Source of the DNA: Lolium rigidum
Taxonomy: Eukaryota; Streptophyta; Magnoliopsida; Poales; Poaceae
NCBI RefSeq assembly: GCF_022539505.1
Contig: NC_061514.1
Coordinates: forward strand, 337,821,090-337,885,089
Direction: 5' to 3'
DNA: 64,000 bases
Under the pieces are notes generated by a model that saw only the letters and a program-made list of their open reading frames with translations, searched no databases and was not told the DNA's origin. The position numbers and the translations under genes were made by a program. Numbering within the stretch: position 1 is the stretch's first letter; every line of letters begins with the position of its first letter. Below are positions 22,393 to 32,025 of this stretch, one piece after another.

Positions 22393-22904
22393 AATTTAGT
22401 CCACAACCTTATCAGTTAGGTGCTTATGTTCAGATATAGATCACTGTTCAGGAAAAGACATTCTCTCTATCTAGTGTGAATCCTTTCACACTACTCTCCG
22501 TAAAGTGTGCTTGAGTACGTAGTAAAATCTCGTTGTTCAAAAAAAAGAAAAATCAAATCGCAAAACAGTTTGCGTAGCTGAACCCCGCTACTCATCTAGA
22601 TTTGTTTGTTCATTCCTGTTTCGTTTGTTCTGGCCGTCCATCAGTTCCCGGGCGGGAATGATCATGATGGTTCAAAGGTGACACATCTAGATTTATTTTT
22701 TCTTACGTCGCAAAAAAAAAAGATTTGTTTTCTCTGCGGGCAAAATGCCTGGTTTCCTTGCAGCCGTCCAGCCGTTATATTAGGGGCTTCTTCGTGGCCA
22801 GGCCAGCCCCGCACGGCCAGTAACCCTTGTCCCGATGCTGGGTTCAGCCCATTTACTTCTTCTTTGATGCTCTCTAGCTTTTTTTTACAACTTCTCGAAA
22901 AAAC
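22393..22904. other. Unassigned spacer
   Basis: No gene or paired termini seen. An open stretch at 22606-22938 has no recognisable domain. Confidence 0.4.
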
Positions 22905-22906
22905 AG

Positions 22907-23298
22907 TTTTGAACCTGAGCTCGTATGCTTCTGATTGAAATAAAAATTGAAAAAATAGAAAATAAAATTAAAAAATCTGAAAGTTTTGTACAATGAATAT
23001 GAACGAGTTATCTAACTACATACCAAAAATCCCTGGGAAAATACATATGTAGTGATCAGTAAAAAAAAGACAAATCGGAGTGCTGTAAGTAACAAATCTA
23101 GATGTTCGAAACATCACCCCAATTTGCCTTTTTTTGCTCAAACTACTACATATGCCTTTTTTCGGAGATTTTTTTATATACTTCCTATGCAGTTAGAATA
23201 CTTGTTCATGTTCATTGTACAAAAATTTCACATTTTTTTGAAGTTTGCTATTTTTCGATTTTTTATTCAATCAGGAGCATATGAGCTCGGGTTCAGAA
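22907..23298. mobile_element. Long-TIR foldback element (MITE)
   Basis: TTGAACCTGAGCTCGTATGC at the left pairs with gcatatgagctcgggttcaga at the right. Pairing continues inward for about 130 bases (ttgtacaatgaatatgaacgagttat versus the inverted ttgtacaatgaacatgaacaagtatt). The TSD is not clear; long TIRs suggest a Mutator-like MITE. Confidence 0.75.
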
Positions 23299-23364
23299 AT
23301 GCCTTGTCTACAAATTTTCAGTTTCTTTATTATTCAACATCAAAGCTACATTGCATAATATAAG

Positions 23365-23640
23365 AGGTGGGATAGAAGTTGGCGGATCATCTATCCAAGT
23401 GGACTAAGAAGAATCTCTAACCATTTTTCCTAACTCATGAGCTACACTGTTGTCTTCCCTAAGTACATGTTTAAACTGATTTTTTTATATAAAATCACAT
23501 GCTAGATGGTAACAGTCATCAAACATCCTAACAACTAGTCCATGACCAATATCCCTATTTTTCACGATTAAGCTAGGGTCTCAGCCATCAACACATCAAA
23601 AGCATGATTTTTTCTAGAATTTATACTTGGTGGCATAGTT
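23365..23640 (-). pseudogene. RNase H-like (RVT_3) fragment of a LINE
   Basis: The minus strand reads, with frame breaks, ..KNHAFDVLMAETLA.., ..LVVRMFDDCYHLACDFI.., ..FKHVLREDNSVAHELGKM... This is the late RNase H-like domain found at the C terminus of plant LINE polyproteins (HVxRExNxVAHxLA signature). It is only a relic, with stops between the blocks. Confidence 0.6.
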
Positions 23641-23742
23641 GTAACTCAAAATATTAGTGAGTGAGGTTAGGATCCTTGAGGGCATGACCTACGTAGCTTC
23701 TTATCCATGCAAAATCCCTGTTGTGGTTCTTAAACAAAATAC

Positions 23743-23987
23743 TACTCCCTCCATTCCTAGATATAAGCCATATAGTTTTTTGAGAAAAAAATTTAAAATA
23801 AAAGGTGTATTGCATTTCACCACTTGCCTGGACATTTTTTAGGTATTTATTTACATTTTTTTTTATCTTATGTGAAGTCCTCTTTTTTCTCTCATGTCAA
23901 TTATCTGGTGGTAATCCGTCCCAAATTGGGTGTAACTTTTTCTCAATCTGTGTTCTTTAATTTTCATGCCAAAAGCTATATGGCTTA
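23743..23987. mobile_element. Stowaway/Mariner-type MITE, right end truncated
   Basis: Begins TA-CTCCCTCCATTCCTAG with atataagccatatagttttt just inside. The opposite end keeps only the inverted inner part (aaaagctatatggctta at about 23971-23987), then stops before the CTCCCTCC terminus. Confidence 0.65.
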
Positions 23988-24903
23988 ATGCAATAAAGAA
24001 AATATTTATTTCTTTATAAGCGTAAGTAGCAATAGATTTGAGTGCTTTTACTCTTCTTTATTACCCGGTAGTTCCACGGGTGCCTTGGCTTGCGTAGAAA
24101 ATGTGAAATTCATTTCTAAGCAAGAGTTTCTTTTCCATAGTTGTATGAGCACTATGAGTAGAAGGAATTCAAGATTTTATCATTGGGCAAGGAAGGAGGA
24201 AGGGGATCTCAACAAGTCATGGATATAATATATAGCCTACAGCTGAGTCTAGAAAGAAGACGGTTTCAACGCTCGAAGATCATATTTGTGAGGCTGATCC
24301 CTAAGTGCAGAGTTTCATGTGTGACGAACAACTAGATTAATTTATCCCATTACACAAACTAACTAGCCAAATTACATCTCAATTTGGCTTTTTGACAATG
24401 CAAAGCGCCAAACCCTTAGTCTGAACAAATATAATTTGTTGCCCTGATCCATCGCTGTATTGGACTCTCTTACTGCGCGTGTATTTTGATCTAAATAGGA
24501 ACTCCAAATATCTATGACAGTCAGCAATCTAACCACATGCATATAAAGCAATTTGGCCCGTAAATATCTAGCAGCCAAATTATGTAGGGATCCAGAAAGA
24601 AGATGGCGCAAAACTTTTGAAAAACTTGTATTTTATTTCTTTTTCTTGTATAAGGATGTTCTTGTAAAGGCTTTTTTCATATATATAATATATGGCCTTA
24701 GGCCTTTTTTGCAAAAATGAAGGTCTCCACCGTACCCGCTCCATGGCAGAAGGCCTGCAAGCCTCGCCGAGCTCCCAACATGCATTGATGCAAGATGTAT
24801 GAACTGCGGCCTACGGGCACGCAACTACGTACGTACGCAAGGACTGGATGAAGTAATTAAGGCAAAACCAAGGGAAATTCAGCACTCAATCTACAGAAAA
24901 CAT
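23988..24903. other. Unassigned spacer
   Basis: No gene, terminal repeats or domains recognised over about 0.9 kb. Confidence 0.4.
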
Positions 24904-25229
24904 ACTCTCATCTGAGAACAAACTTAAGGTTGAGTGGTTAGGAGGGTGGTTGTACCTCCAGCCCACCAGAATTAAAACCCCAGGTTTAACATCTGTGTGT
25001 CTCATAAAGGCGGAATATTCATTCAGTGAGAGGCGACGTTCCTGACGAGACGCCTATGGTGACTTCGTCAATTTCAAAATCCAATCCGCCGGCTCAGTCT
25101 TCCGAAGGTGCTCATAGAGGTAGGGTGTGCGTGTGTGCGTTCATGGAGGTGAGTGTATGCGCGTGTATGTGAGCGTCTGCGTTTGTCTGCGTTTGTACTG
25201 TGTTTCTCAAAAAAAAAAAACTCTCATCT
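24904..25229 (+). mobile_element. Au SINE with TSD
   Basis: Element 24914-25219. It carries a tRNA-derived head (ggttgagtggttaggaggg, an A-box-like promoter region), the body phrases ccagcccaccag, gaggcgacgttcc, gcctatggtgacttcgt, ccggctcagtct and ggtgctcatagaggtagggt, and the (g)tgtgcg/tgtatgcgcgtgtatg tail ending in TTTCTC plus A-tract. These match the Au SINE of Triticeae from memory. ACTCTCATCT is duplicated at 24904-24913 and 25220-25229. The B-box equivalent (agaattaaaacccc) has decayed. Confidence 0.88.
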
Positions 25230-25411
25230 CCAAGCAGATTGTCACACGGACGACGATGGAGTACTAAGATCTGAGCACAGGTATACATAGCCGCCAGAGT
25301 GTTCAGTCTGTTACTGGATTTGCATTGGTTTTCACATGTCAAGAATCACAATGGAGGCAAGAAAGACAACCGAGAGACGGCTAAGACCAAGATCACACCG
25401 CCGGCGCTGCC

Positions 25412-25850
25412 ATGGAAGGTGCGGCTCCAGGTCCTCGCCCTCGAGCCCTCGAGGTCGCTTGCGATCTCTCCGAGTACCCAGATGGCACCGTCAACGGATT
25501 CCTCTTCTCTCTCGCCGACCGCCAGACCCGCGCCAGCTCGCGTCCGGACGCGCGCGGTGTGCGCTCCGCCGACGTTACCGTCGACGCCTCCCGGAACCTC
25601 TGGGTGCGTGTCTACGTCCCAGCGGCGGCGGATCAACCCGGGACGGCACCCCTTCCTATCATTGTGTACTTCACTACTTCCACGGCGGCGGCTTCTCGTG
25701 TTCCTCTCCCCCGCCTCCACGCCTCTGGACGACATAAGCCGCCACGTACTTCTGCAGTTCTGCCGTGAGCTGGGCGCCGTCATCGTCTCCGTCAACTACT
25801 GCCTCGCGCCCGAGCACACACACCCAGCCGCCTATGCTCCGCTACCTCCG
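25412..25850 (+). pseudogene. Carboxylesterase (CXE/GID1-like alpha/beta-hydrolase) 5' fragment, frameshifted
   Basis: Start ATG 25412. The opening frame reads ..SEYPDGTVNGFLFSLADR.. and ..LPIIVYF. The HGGGF oxyanion-hole motif then appears in another frame (about 25676-25696), and ..STPLDDISRHVLLQFCRELGAVIVSVNYCLAPEH.. in the third (to about 25840). Plant CXE proteins hydrolyse ester bonds of hormones and xenobiotics and use a Ser-Asp-His triad; here the GxSxG region and the rest are missing. At least two frameshifts plus truncation make it non-functional. A hAT-like insertion begins 12 bases after the homology ends. Confidence 0.8.
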
Positions 25851-25853
25851 TAT

Positions 25854-26438
25854 AGAAAAGGCACGGTAAGCAAAAAAAACGATGACCGAAGACCGAAACC
25901 CAAAAGACCGAGACCAAACCCGAAAAGACCGAGACCGAAATGACCGATAAAATATTGGGTAGAAAATTTTATAGACCGAATTAAGTTTGGTCAATTCGGT
26001 CATTTTGTTCTGAGTAACCGAATAGACCGAACTGACCGAATTTTACGTAGATTATCTCAATCTTTAGATTTTGTGATATGTGTGAGATGTGATATTGTTG
26101 AATGTTCATAAACTTCTCTAGCGTTGTTACATTTTTTTTTAGTTTGTTGAACATTTATTCGTGCCAATTGATAATAATATATGCAATGAAAAAACATCCA
26201 AAATACATCTAAAATGTTGCCAACCTTTTACTAAATAATGTCTCAGTTTTGCGTTCACAACGTCGACCACACTGTTCGGTCATGATTGAACCCGAACCCG
26301 AATTATTGGATACCCGAATTTGTTGGGTAGTAAAAGTAACAAGTATATTTCGGTCTTCATTTTTTTCTGACCGAATTTGAAATAGGCCGAAATATAAAAA
26401 CCGAATTTTCGGTCATGACCGCCCACCCCTAGAAAAGG
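25854..26438. mobile_element. hAT-type non-autonomous element with 8-bp TSD
   Basis: AGAAAAGG at 25854-25861 and 26431-26438 flank a 569-bp AT-rich unit. Its right end is ...gaccgcccacccct and its left end is a decayed cacggtaagc. The subterminal regions consist of reiterated ACCGAA/TTCGGT motifs, as in many plant hAT elements. No transposase ORF. Confidence 0.75.
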
Positions 26439-26810
26439 GCTAAAGGCCCATGCGCCCAGCAAAACGAAAAGAGAAAAGCCAGGGAGGAGAACCGACGCAA
26501 ACACGAAGTCACGCAAGGAAAACTAGCCGACGCCTCGCACCCTCGCGGCCTCGTCCAGTCGCTGGACGCCTGAACTCCCAGGCAGGTTCCTGGTTCCCAG
26601 TCCCAGATCGCCAGCGCCAGGCCTTGCAGATCTTATTGTTTAGGTAATTCCTTCCGCTGACCCTCTCCCAAGGCCTGTCCGCTCTCAATCTTTATTTATT
26701 TACAGATTATAAATTGTGTGATCCACTCCCAGGTAATTCCTTCCTATCATCCTTACATATTGTTAGAGATGTACTCCGTATTAAATTTCTTCATAATATT
26801 AGGTGTTCCA
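26439..26810. other. Leader-like region upstream of the hAT transposase relic
   Basis: Contains an imperfect repeat (aggtaattccttcc at about 26641 and 26731) and no coding domain. It may be the 5' UTR/promoter of the transposase gene that follows. Confidence 0.4.
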
Positions 26811-28870
26811 ATGCCGAAACGGAAACATAAATCGGGTGTTTTGAAAAGGAATGAAAAAAAAACCAAGTGGATCAACTAATTGAATCACAAAGAGGTGCTT
26901 TAAATATATGCCTTTGGTAGACATTTTTCAGAAGCTTACTACTCCAGAAAGTTAGCTAATTGTGAGGTTATTGACAGGAAGTGGTTGGTTTGACGGACAA
27001 AGTTTATTATTTTTGTTGCAAGTTGTTTAAATCAAGTCATAGCAGATCTTCGCTAGCGTCTGATGGTATGAGGGACTGGAAGCGTCTTAGTGGAAGACTC
27101 AAAGGACATGAGAGTAGTTCTAAGCACTTGACAATAAGGTTGAGGTTAAGCACAAATCAAACAATTGATGATGACATGCAGCGGAACATTGCAAAGGAAA
27201 AAAGAGCATTAGAGACATGTTTGCTAAGAATAGTTGCTGCAGTGAAGTTTCTTGCAAAACTAATTTGGCCTTCCCAGGATCAAATGAGAAATTGTATCAA
27301 GATAATAATAGTAATTTTTTTGGGTACAATTAAATGATTGTTGAATTTGATCCTGTGATGCAAGACCATATTAGGCATATTCAAATAATGAAATACATCA
27401 CCATTATCTTGGCCACACTATTCGGAAGAGTTGATCTTACTTCTTTCTCATGCCGTGAAAAAGTTTATCTTAAGGACCGTCAAGGATGCCAAGTATTTCT
27501 CTATTGGACTGTACCCCGGACGGAGTCATGAAGAAAAAAGGGCTCTAATTGTGCATTGCGTCAATATGTCAAGTAGCATTCCGAGAGTGGAGGACTTTTT
27601 CCTAGAGTTCTTAAAGGTTGATGACACATCAAGATTGGCGCTTTTTAGTTTATTGATAGATACTTTGGATTCTCTTGATTTGAACGTCGATGATGTGAGA
27701 GGGCAAGGTTATGACAATGGTCCCAACATGAAGGAAAAAAGTTAAGGTGTTCAGAACCCCTTGCTTATAGTTAACTCCAAAGCATTATGTATGCCATGTG
27801 CATGTCATAGTTTGAATATCACCCTTTGTGATATGGCAAAATCTTGCGAACAAGCTATTTCATTCTTCGGCATTATACATCGTATATATGTACTGTTTGC
27901 ACATTCTACTAAAAGGTGGAAGATTTTTCTAGATAATGTACCAAATCTGACTCTCAAACCATTGTCTAATACTCGTTGGGAGAGTCGAATAAAGAGTGGG
28001 CAACCTATAAGGTACCAAACTCTCCAAGTAAGATCAGCTTTGAAGGAATTGGAAAAGACTTCTACTGATGATCCAGCTGCAGTAAGTGACGCGCTTGGGA
28101 AATTTGAGACTTCAGTTGGTATAGTTATTTGGCATGATATTCTATTTTATGTAAATATGGTGAGCAAAAAGTTACAGGAGAAAATTGTGTGCATCAATGC
28201 TACTGATGGGGTCATTGATTATTTTCAGAAGTATAGAGATGTAGGCTTTTATTCTAGTATTGAGAGTGCCAAAGCTATTGCATCCGATCTGGGCATAGAG
28301 CCAAAATTTTGTACAAAACATCAAAGTATATAAAGGAAGAAGCATTTTGATGAAACCAATGATGAAGATGATGACCTACAACTTTCAGCTATTGAATCCT
28401 TCAGAGTTACTTAATTTTTGTCGTTGTAGAGACTGCAATTGCTTCATTGAATGATCGATTTGTACTAAAGGAATTTAAAAAGGTGTTTGGGTTCTTATAC
28501 AACTTAAAGAAGATGAAGTCCTTGGATGATATCAATCTAAGAAAATCTTGCACTACCTTTGCAAAACTTTTACTCATAAAGAGGCACCTGATGTTGATCT
28601 TGATGATTTTTCTTTGAGTTAAAAGTGTTGCAAGTAATTTTTCCCAATGACTTGATTTCAGCGCGATTCTTCGATTTGTTACAGCCCGTTGATTGATACC
28701 CAAATGTATCAGTTGCTTATCGGATCCTCTTGACTATACCCGTGATGGTAGCATCAGCTGAAAGAAGTTTCTCTAAACTGAAACTACTGAAAAAATGTTT
28801 GAGGTCAACTATGTTACAAGACAGATTGAAATGCCCGAAGAAGTTTTTTTAAAAAAACTGAAGCATTATT
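26811..28870 (+). pseudogene. hAT-superfamily transposase relic (ZMYM1/TTF-zinc-finger type, DUF4371 + dimerisation domain)
   Basis: ATG at 26811 opens MPKRKHKSG.. and stops early. The body then runs through several frames: ..DKVYYFCCKLFKSS.. (zinc-finger part), ..EFDPVMQDHIRHI.., ..VNMSSSIPRVEDFFLEFLKVDDTS.., ..DLNVDDVRGQGYDNG.., ..CACHSLNITLCDMAKSC.., ..TLKPLSNTRWESR.., ending with the hAT dimerisation motif ..IPVMVASAERSFSKLKLLK.. at about 28720-28790. The order matches 'zinc finger MYM-type protein 1-like' transposases of plants. At least five frameshifts or stops are visible, so it is dead. Element termini were not located. Confidence 0.85.
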
Positions 28871-29415
28871 ATCGATGGAGTCATTGGAAATTGGTTTTAT
28901 TTGAGGTAATAAAACTAGCAAGAAATACTATTTTGTTATATTTTGCTACTCTCTTTTGTCTACCTATCATTATTGGACACTTCTTAGTGTTTAATAATTA
29001 TTTATATACATCTCAGACTATAAGTGTATGGTTGGATGTAACTTTTCAATATTTTGCAAGTAAATCTAGGCAATGCGTATTTTAGGGGTCTCTTTCATCA
29101 GCTCGCCCAAGGGAGACGTGAAAGATAGAGTCGGCCCTGGGACTTCTCCCGTTGCTTCCTCGCCGGGGATAGCACCAGCGACAATATCGCTAACCACGTG
29201 GCCTAGTGGTTTACCTCCTCCACCCCGCCTCCCACTGATAACACCATCCGCCTCGTCGAGATCGATCATCCTGTTGCAGCCGTACTTCGGCGGCAAGGAG
29301 CGGACCAAGACAAAGCTGAGGCTGGAGGGGCGTGGCGTGGGTGGTGAACTTGCGTCGCTCGGATTGGTCGTGGAGGGTGTTCTTGCCGATCGGATGCATG
29401 AGCTCAAAAAAAGGG
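28871..29415. other. Unassigned, partly GC-rich stretch
   Basis: The AT-rich part to 29080 may be the 3' end of the transposon. The GC-rich part 29083-29400 has overlapping open frames on both strands but no recognised domain. Confidence 0.35.
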
Positions 29416-29419
29416 GTTT

Positions 29420-29576
29420 GCTAGTTTTTAGCTTGTTGAGAACTAAGTTCGTTCTGAGTTAAGTCCTACACAGTTATATTTGTTTCATGATTCGTGCTAG
29501 TTATCAGTTGCAACATGGGATTTGATGACATCATCTGACTTAGAACGAAGTTAGTTTCAGTCAACTGAGAAATAGC
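29420..29576. mobile_element. Short foldback MITE
   Basis: gctagtttttagcttgttga..aactaagttcgttctgagtt at the left and the approximate inverse ..gacttagaacgaagttagttt..caactgagaaatagc at the right make a stem-loop of about 157 bp. The TSD was not resolved. Confidence 0.55.
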
Positions 29577-29645
29577 TACACCCCCCAAAAAAGTGGTGCA
29601 CGATAAGAGATGCTAAAGCCAAGTTCCACAAAATAGGCAGCCCTC

Positions 29646-30189
29646 TTCAGCAACTCTTCATCCTGCTTGCAACAACATTATAATAAGAACATGCTGCCAA
29701 AGGAATAACATACACAACAATGATCTTATTCTGACCAAGGGATAGCTAGACATCCACATCCTCTCACACAAAACTTGTTACAAACGAAATTCACTTTGTT
29801 ACATAGGATTCTTAAGCTGAAATCTATAATTTGATATGCGAATGTGGAGACATGTACCCATAAATATCTAGAGCTACCGATGACCACAGTCCAGAGCTCG
29901 TAGAGAAAAAACTTAATTATGAGAGATGACGAAAAATATTTAATGAAAATTCCCCTTGCACAAACACAATAATGTTCTCATTAATGATCAATATATAGAA
30001 GCACATATGTAACAGTTTCAGTAAAACCAAATGTAAAAAAAAGAATGAATGAAAACCTTAGTGGAAACTATATAAGAGAATAATAGCATAGAAAAAACCA
30101 TGAGGTTATTTGGATCTGTTTCCAACCCGCAGGAGCCATGATGACCAGGCATTCATAAGCATAGTCTCCATTTCGTTCCATGAAGGCCG
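29646..30189 (-). repeat. Peroxidase 2 downstream flank (duplicated block)
   Basis: Homologous, in gene orientation, to 4881-5340 downstream of peroxidase 1. It is also homologous to two separated pieces downstream of peroxidase 3: 46605-46839, and 37775-38010 (which matches 29646-29879). It shows the undisturbed order that the Copia insertion broke at peroxidase 3. Confidence 0.8.
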
Positions 30190-31343
30190 CTAGTTGATTA
30201 GGCGACAGTTTCTTCTGATCTCCCCATTAGTGCGGGTCTTCACCCCGATGCCACCCATCTTTCTCATGGCTTTCTTGAACTTTGTCTCCCACACATAAGG
30301 CTTTAAATTTTGTTTTACCAAATACTTTGTCTTGGACGACTCGAGTGCGGCGTCTGATGTGAACAACACTTCATGGTTCAAAACGTTCTTGTAGTAACGG
30401 TTGTCCAGGGCATTATGGGTATATACGTCCTGATCCACCGTAGAGCTACCACTCTTGCACTTCCTTGTCACCGATTTGGCAAACCTAGAGTTCATAGCCA
30501 TTGGGTCTGAGGCGTTGCGCGGGAGACGGTCACCAAAGGATGAACAATGGGAGATCCCAACAGTGTGCGCCCCGGATAAGGTGACCATCTCATCAAGGGT
30601 GAGACCCTTGGCTGCAAACATAGCCTCGAGCACCGTGACATCGGCGAAAGGAGGGGGCAGGTTGAAGAGGGTCTCGTTCGCAGAAGAGATGCGCCCGTCA
30701 TAGCGGCCGGCTGGCATTTCAAAGTATACCTTCTTATTGCTGAGGAAGTAGGTGGCATCACGTCCAGCATAGGCGACAATATCCGCGCAAGAGACGACGC
30801 CCTTGCACTTGGCCTCAAGCTTAGTCTTGATCTTGTCGATCACTTCGAACCCGCGAAGGCTGCCTATGTTAGGGAGGCCGAACTTCTCCGTTTGTTCATT
30901 GGCCTGTGTCTTGTCGAGGAGAACTGATGCATCACAACCCTGAATCGAAGATATATGAATTCATCATGTCAAATGGTAAAGATCTATGCTAGCTACATTT
31001 TGATGATACGTATACAAGGAATGTTACCTAGGTTAGAAGTGATAAATGGGTGCGAGTATTTATATACCTGGACAAAACAGTCATGGAAGAAGAGACGGAT
31101 GAGCCCGGCACCGATGCCTCGGTTGCGTTTTATCTCCGCTTGCACAACGTCCCTTACGATCTTCTCTGCTCCTTTGCAAGTCTTGTAGTAGTAAGCGTAG
31201 CTGAGTGCTGAGGCAGCAGGACGGGTGCTCTTTGTGGGCGTCGACAATGGGTAGGGATACCCGTAGCTCGCTTGGCACGAGCGGGCCACACAACCAAGCA
31301 ATGCTAGCAGCAGAGCCAAGGCGGCAAGCTTTTCACTAGCCAT
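30190..31343 (-). CDS. Class III peroxidase, paralogue 2
   Basis: Complete two-exon gene on the minus strand: exon 1 31343-31068, intron 31067-30940 (gtatat...attcag), exon 2 30939-30190; 341 aa. Exon sizes (276 + 750) equal those of paralogues 1 and 3. Signal peptide, distal RLFFHDCFVQGCDAS, VSCADIVAYAGRD and proximal LSGAHTVGISHC are all intact. It differs from copy 1 at scattered positions, for example ARSCQ instead of AHTCQ before the mature N terminus, FADVTV instead of FVNVTV (one sequon lost), and a more basic C terminus. Same extracellular haem peroxidase role. The frame is open and splice sites are canonical, so it is likely functional, though its promoter region is rearranged (see 31450-31590). 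Confidence 0.96.
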
Positions 31344-31435
31344 TGTTTGTATGTTGCTCCGAAATACTACTACTGAAGCTAGCCCGAGAGAGTGCTGGAG
31401 GTTGGGTGAAGAAAACTTCGTGTGTTGTAGGTCTA

Positions 31436-31441
31436 CTTATA
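31436..31441 (-). promoter_or_regulatory. TATA box of peroxidase 2
   Basis: TATAAG on the minus strand (cttata on plus), in the conserved context ctataagtaga, about 95 bases upstream of the ATG. Confidence 0.65.
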
Positions 31442-31449
31442 GGTCTAGG

Positions 31450-32025
31450 CTGACCTTGAGAGAATGCATGTGTGTGTGGGATTGTGCTCTCCATGTTCCA
31501 GTTTGGGACATTATGTTCCAGCTTTACTTAAAAATACAACATATGCTACCTACCATTAATTAAATGGTTGACATTTGCTTTGTCATCTCTTTGATAATGC
31601 TTGCCTCTATCGTGGATGAGGTTTTTCCGTTAAGTGTTAATATGGCATCGTGAAAGAGTGTAAGGTAGGAGGAGCGTATTGGTACATTACATGTGTGTTT
31701 TCAAGTCAAGCTGGAACGTGTTGTCAAAACAAAAATTCAAAAGAGAGGTCAAATTTGAACATGGAGAGCACACACACACAGCTCAAATGGTTGGGCATTG
31801 GCTTAGCCATTTGCTCTGAAAGAGTGCATGGTGGGTGGAGAGAGACTACTAGGGGAACGTCACAAACACGGCCAAGTAACAAAATCCTCGATTATAGTAC
31901 TAGCTTAATGAAGAATAATTGGAAGTACAATAGCAGTTCAGGAAAACATAGAATATACATCTGCAACTTAAGTAGGATCTTCCCATAGGTAGCATATAAG
32001 ATCATCTATGTATTATTACTATATA
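31450..32025. repeat. Rearranged upstream region of peroxidase 2
   Basis: Bases about 31460-31560 (ggattgtgctctccatgttccag...caacatatgctacctaccat) match the peroxidase 1 promoter (3500-3560) in the plus orientation, opposite to this minus-strand gene. A second copy of part of the same block in the expected orientation lies further out (31690-31805: aagtcaagctggaac..., catggagagcacacacacacagctcaaatgg). This is an inverted duplication or micro-inversion, ending at the Helitron at 32026. Confidence 0.7.

Noticed and set aside
30955..31563. Plus-strand ORFs over the peroxidase 2 intron and promoter
   Set aside because: They overlap validated minus-strand exons or duplicated promoter DNA and have no domain.
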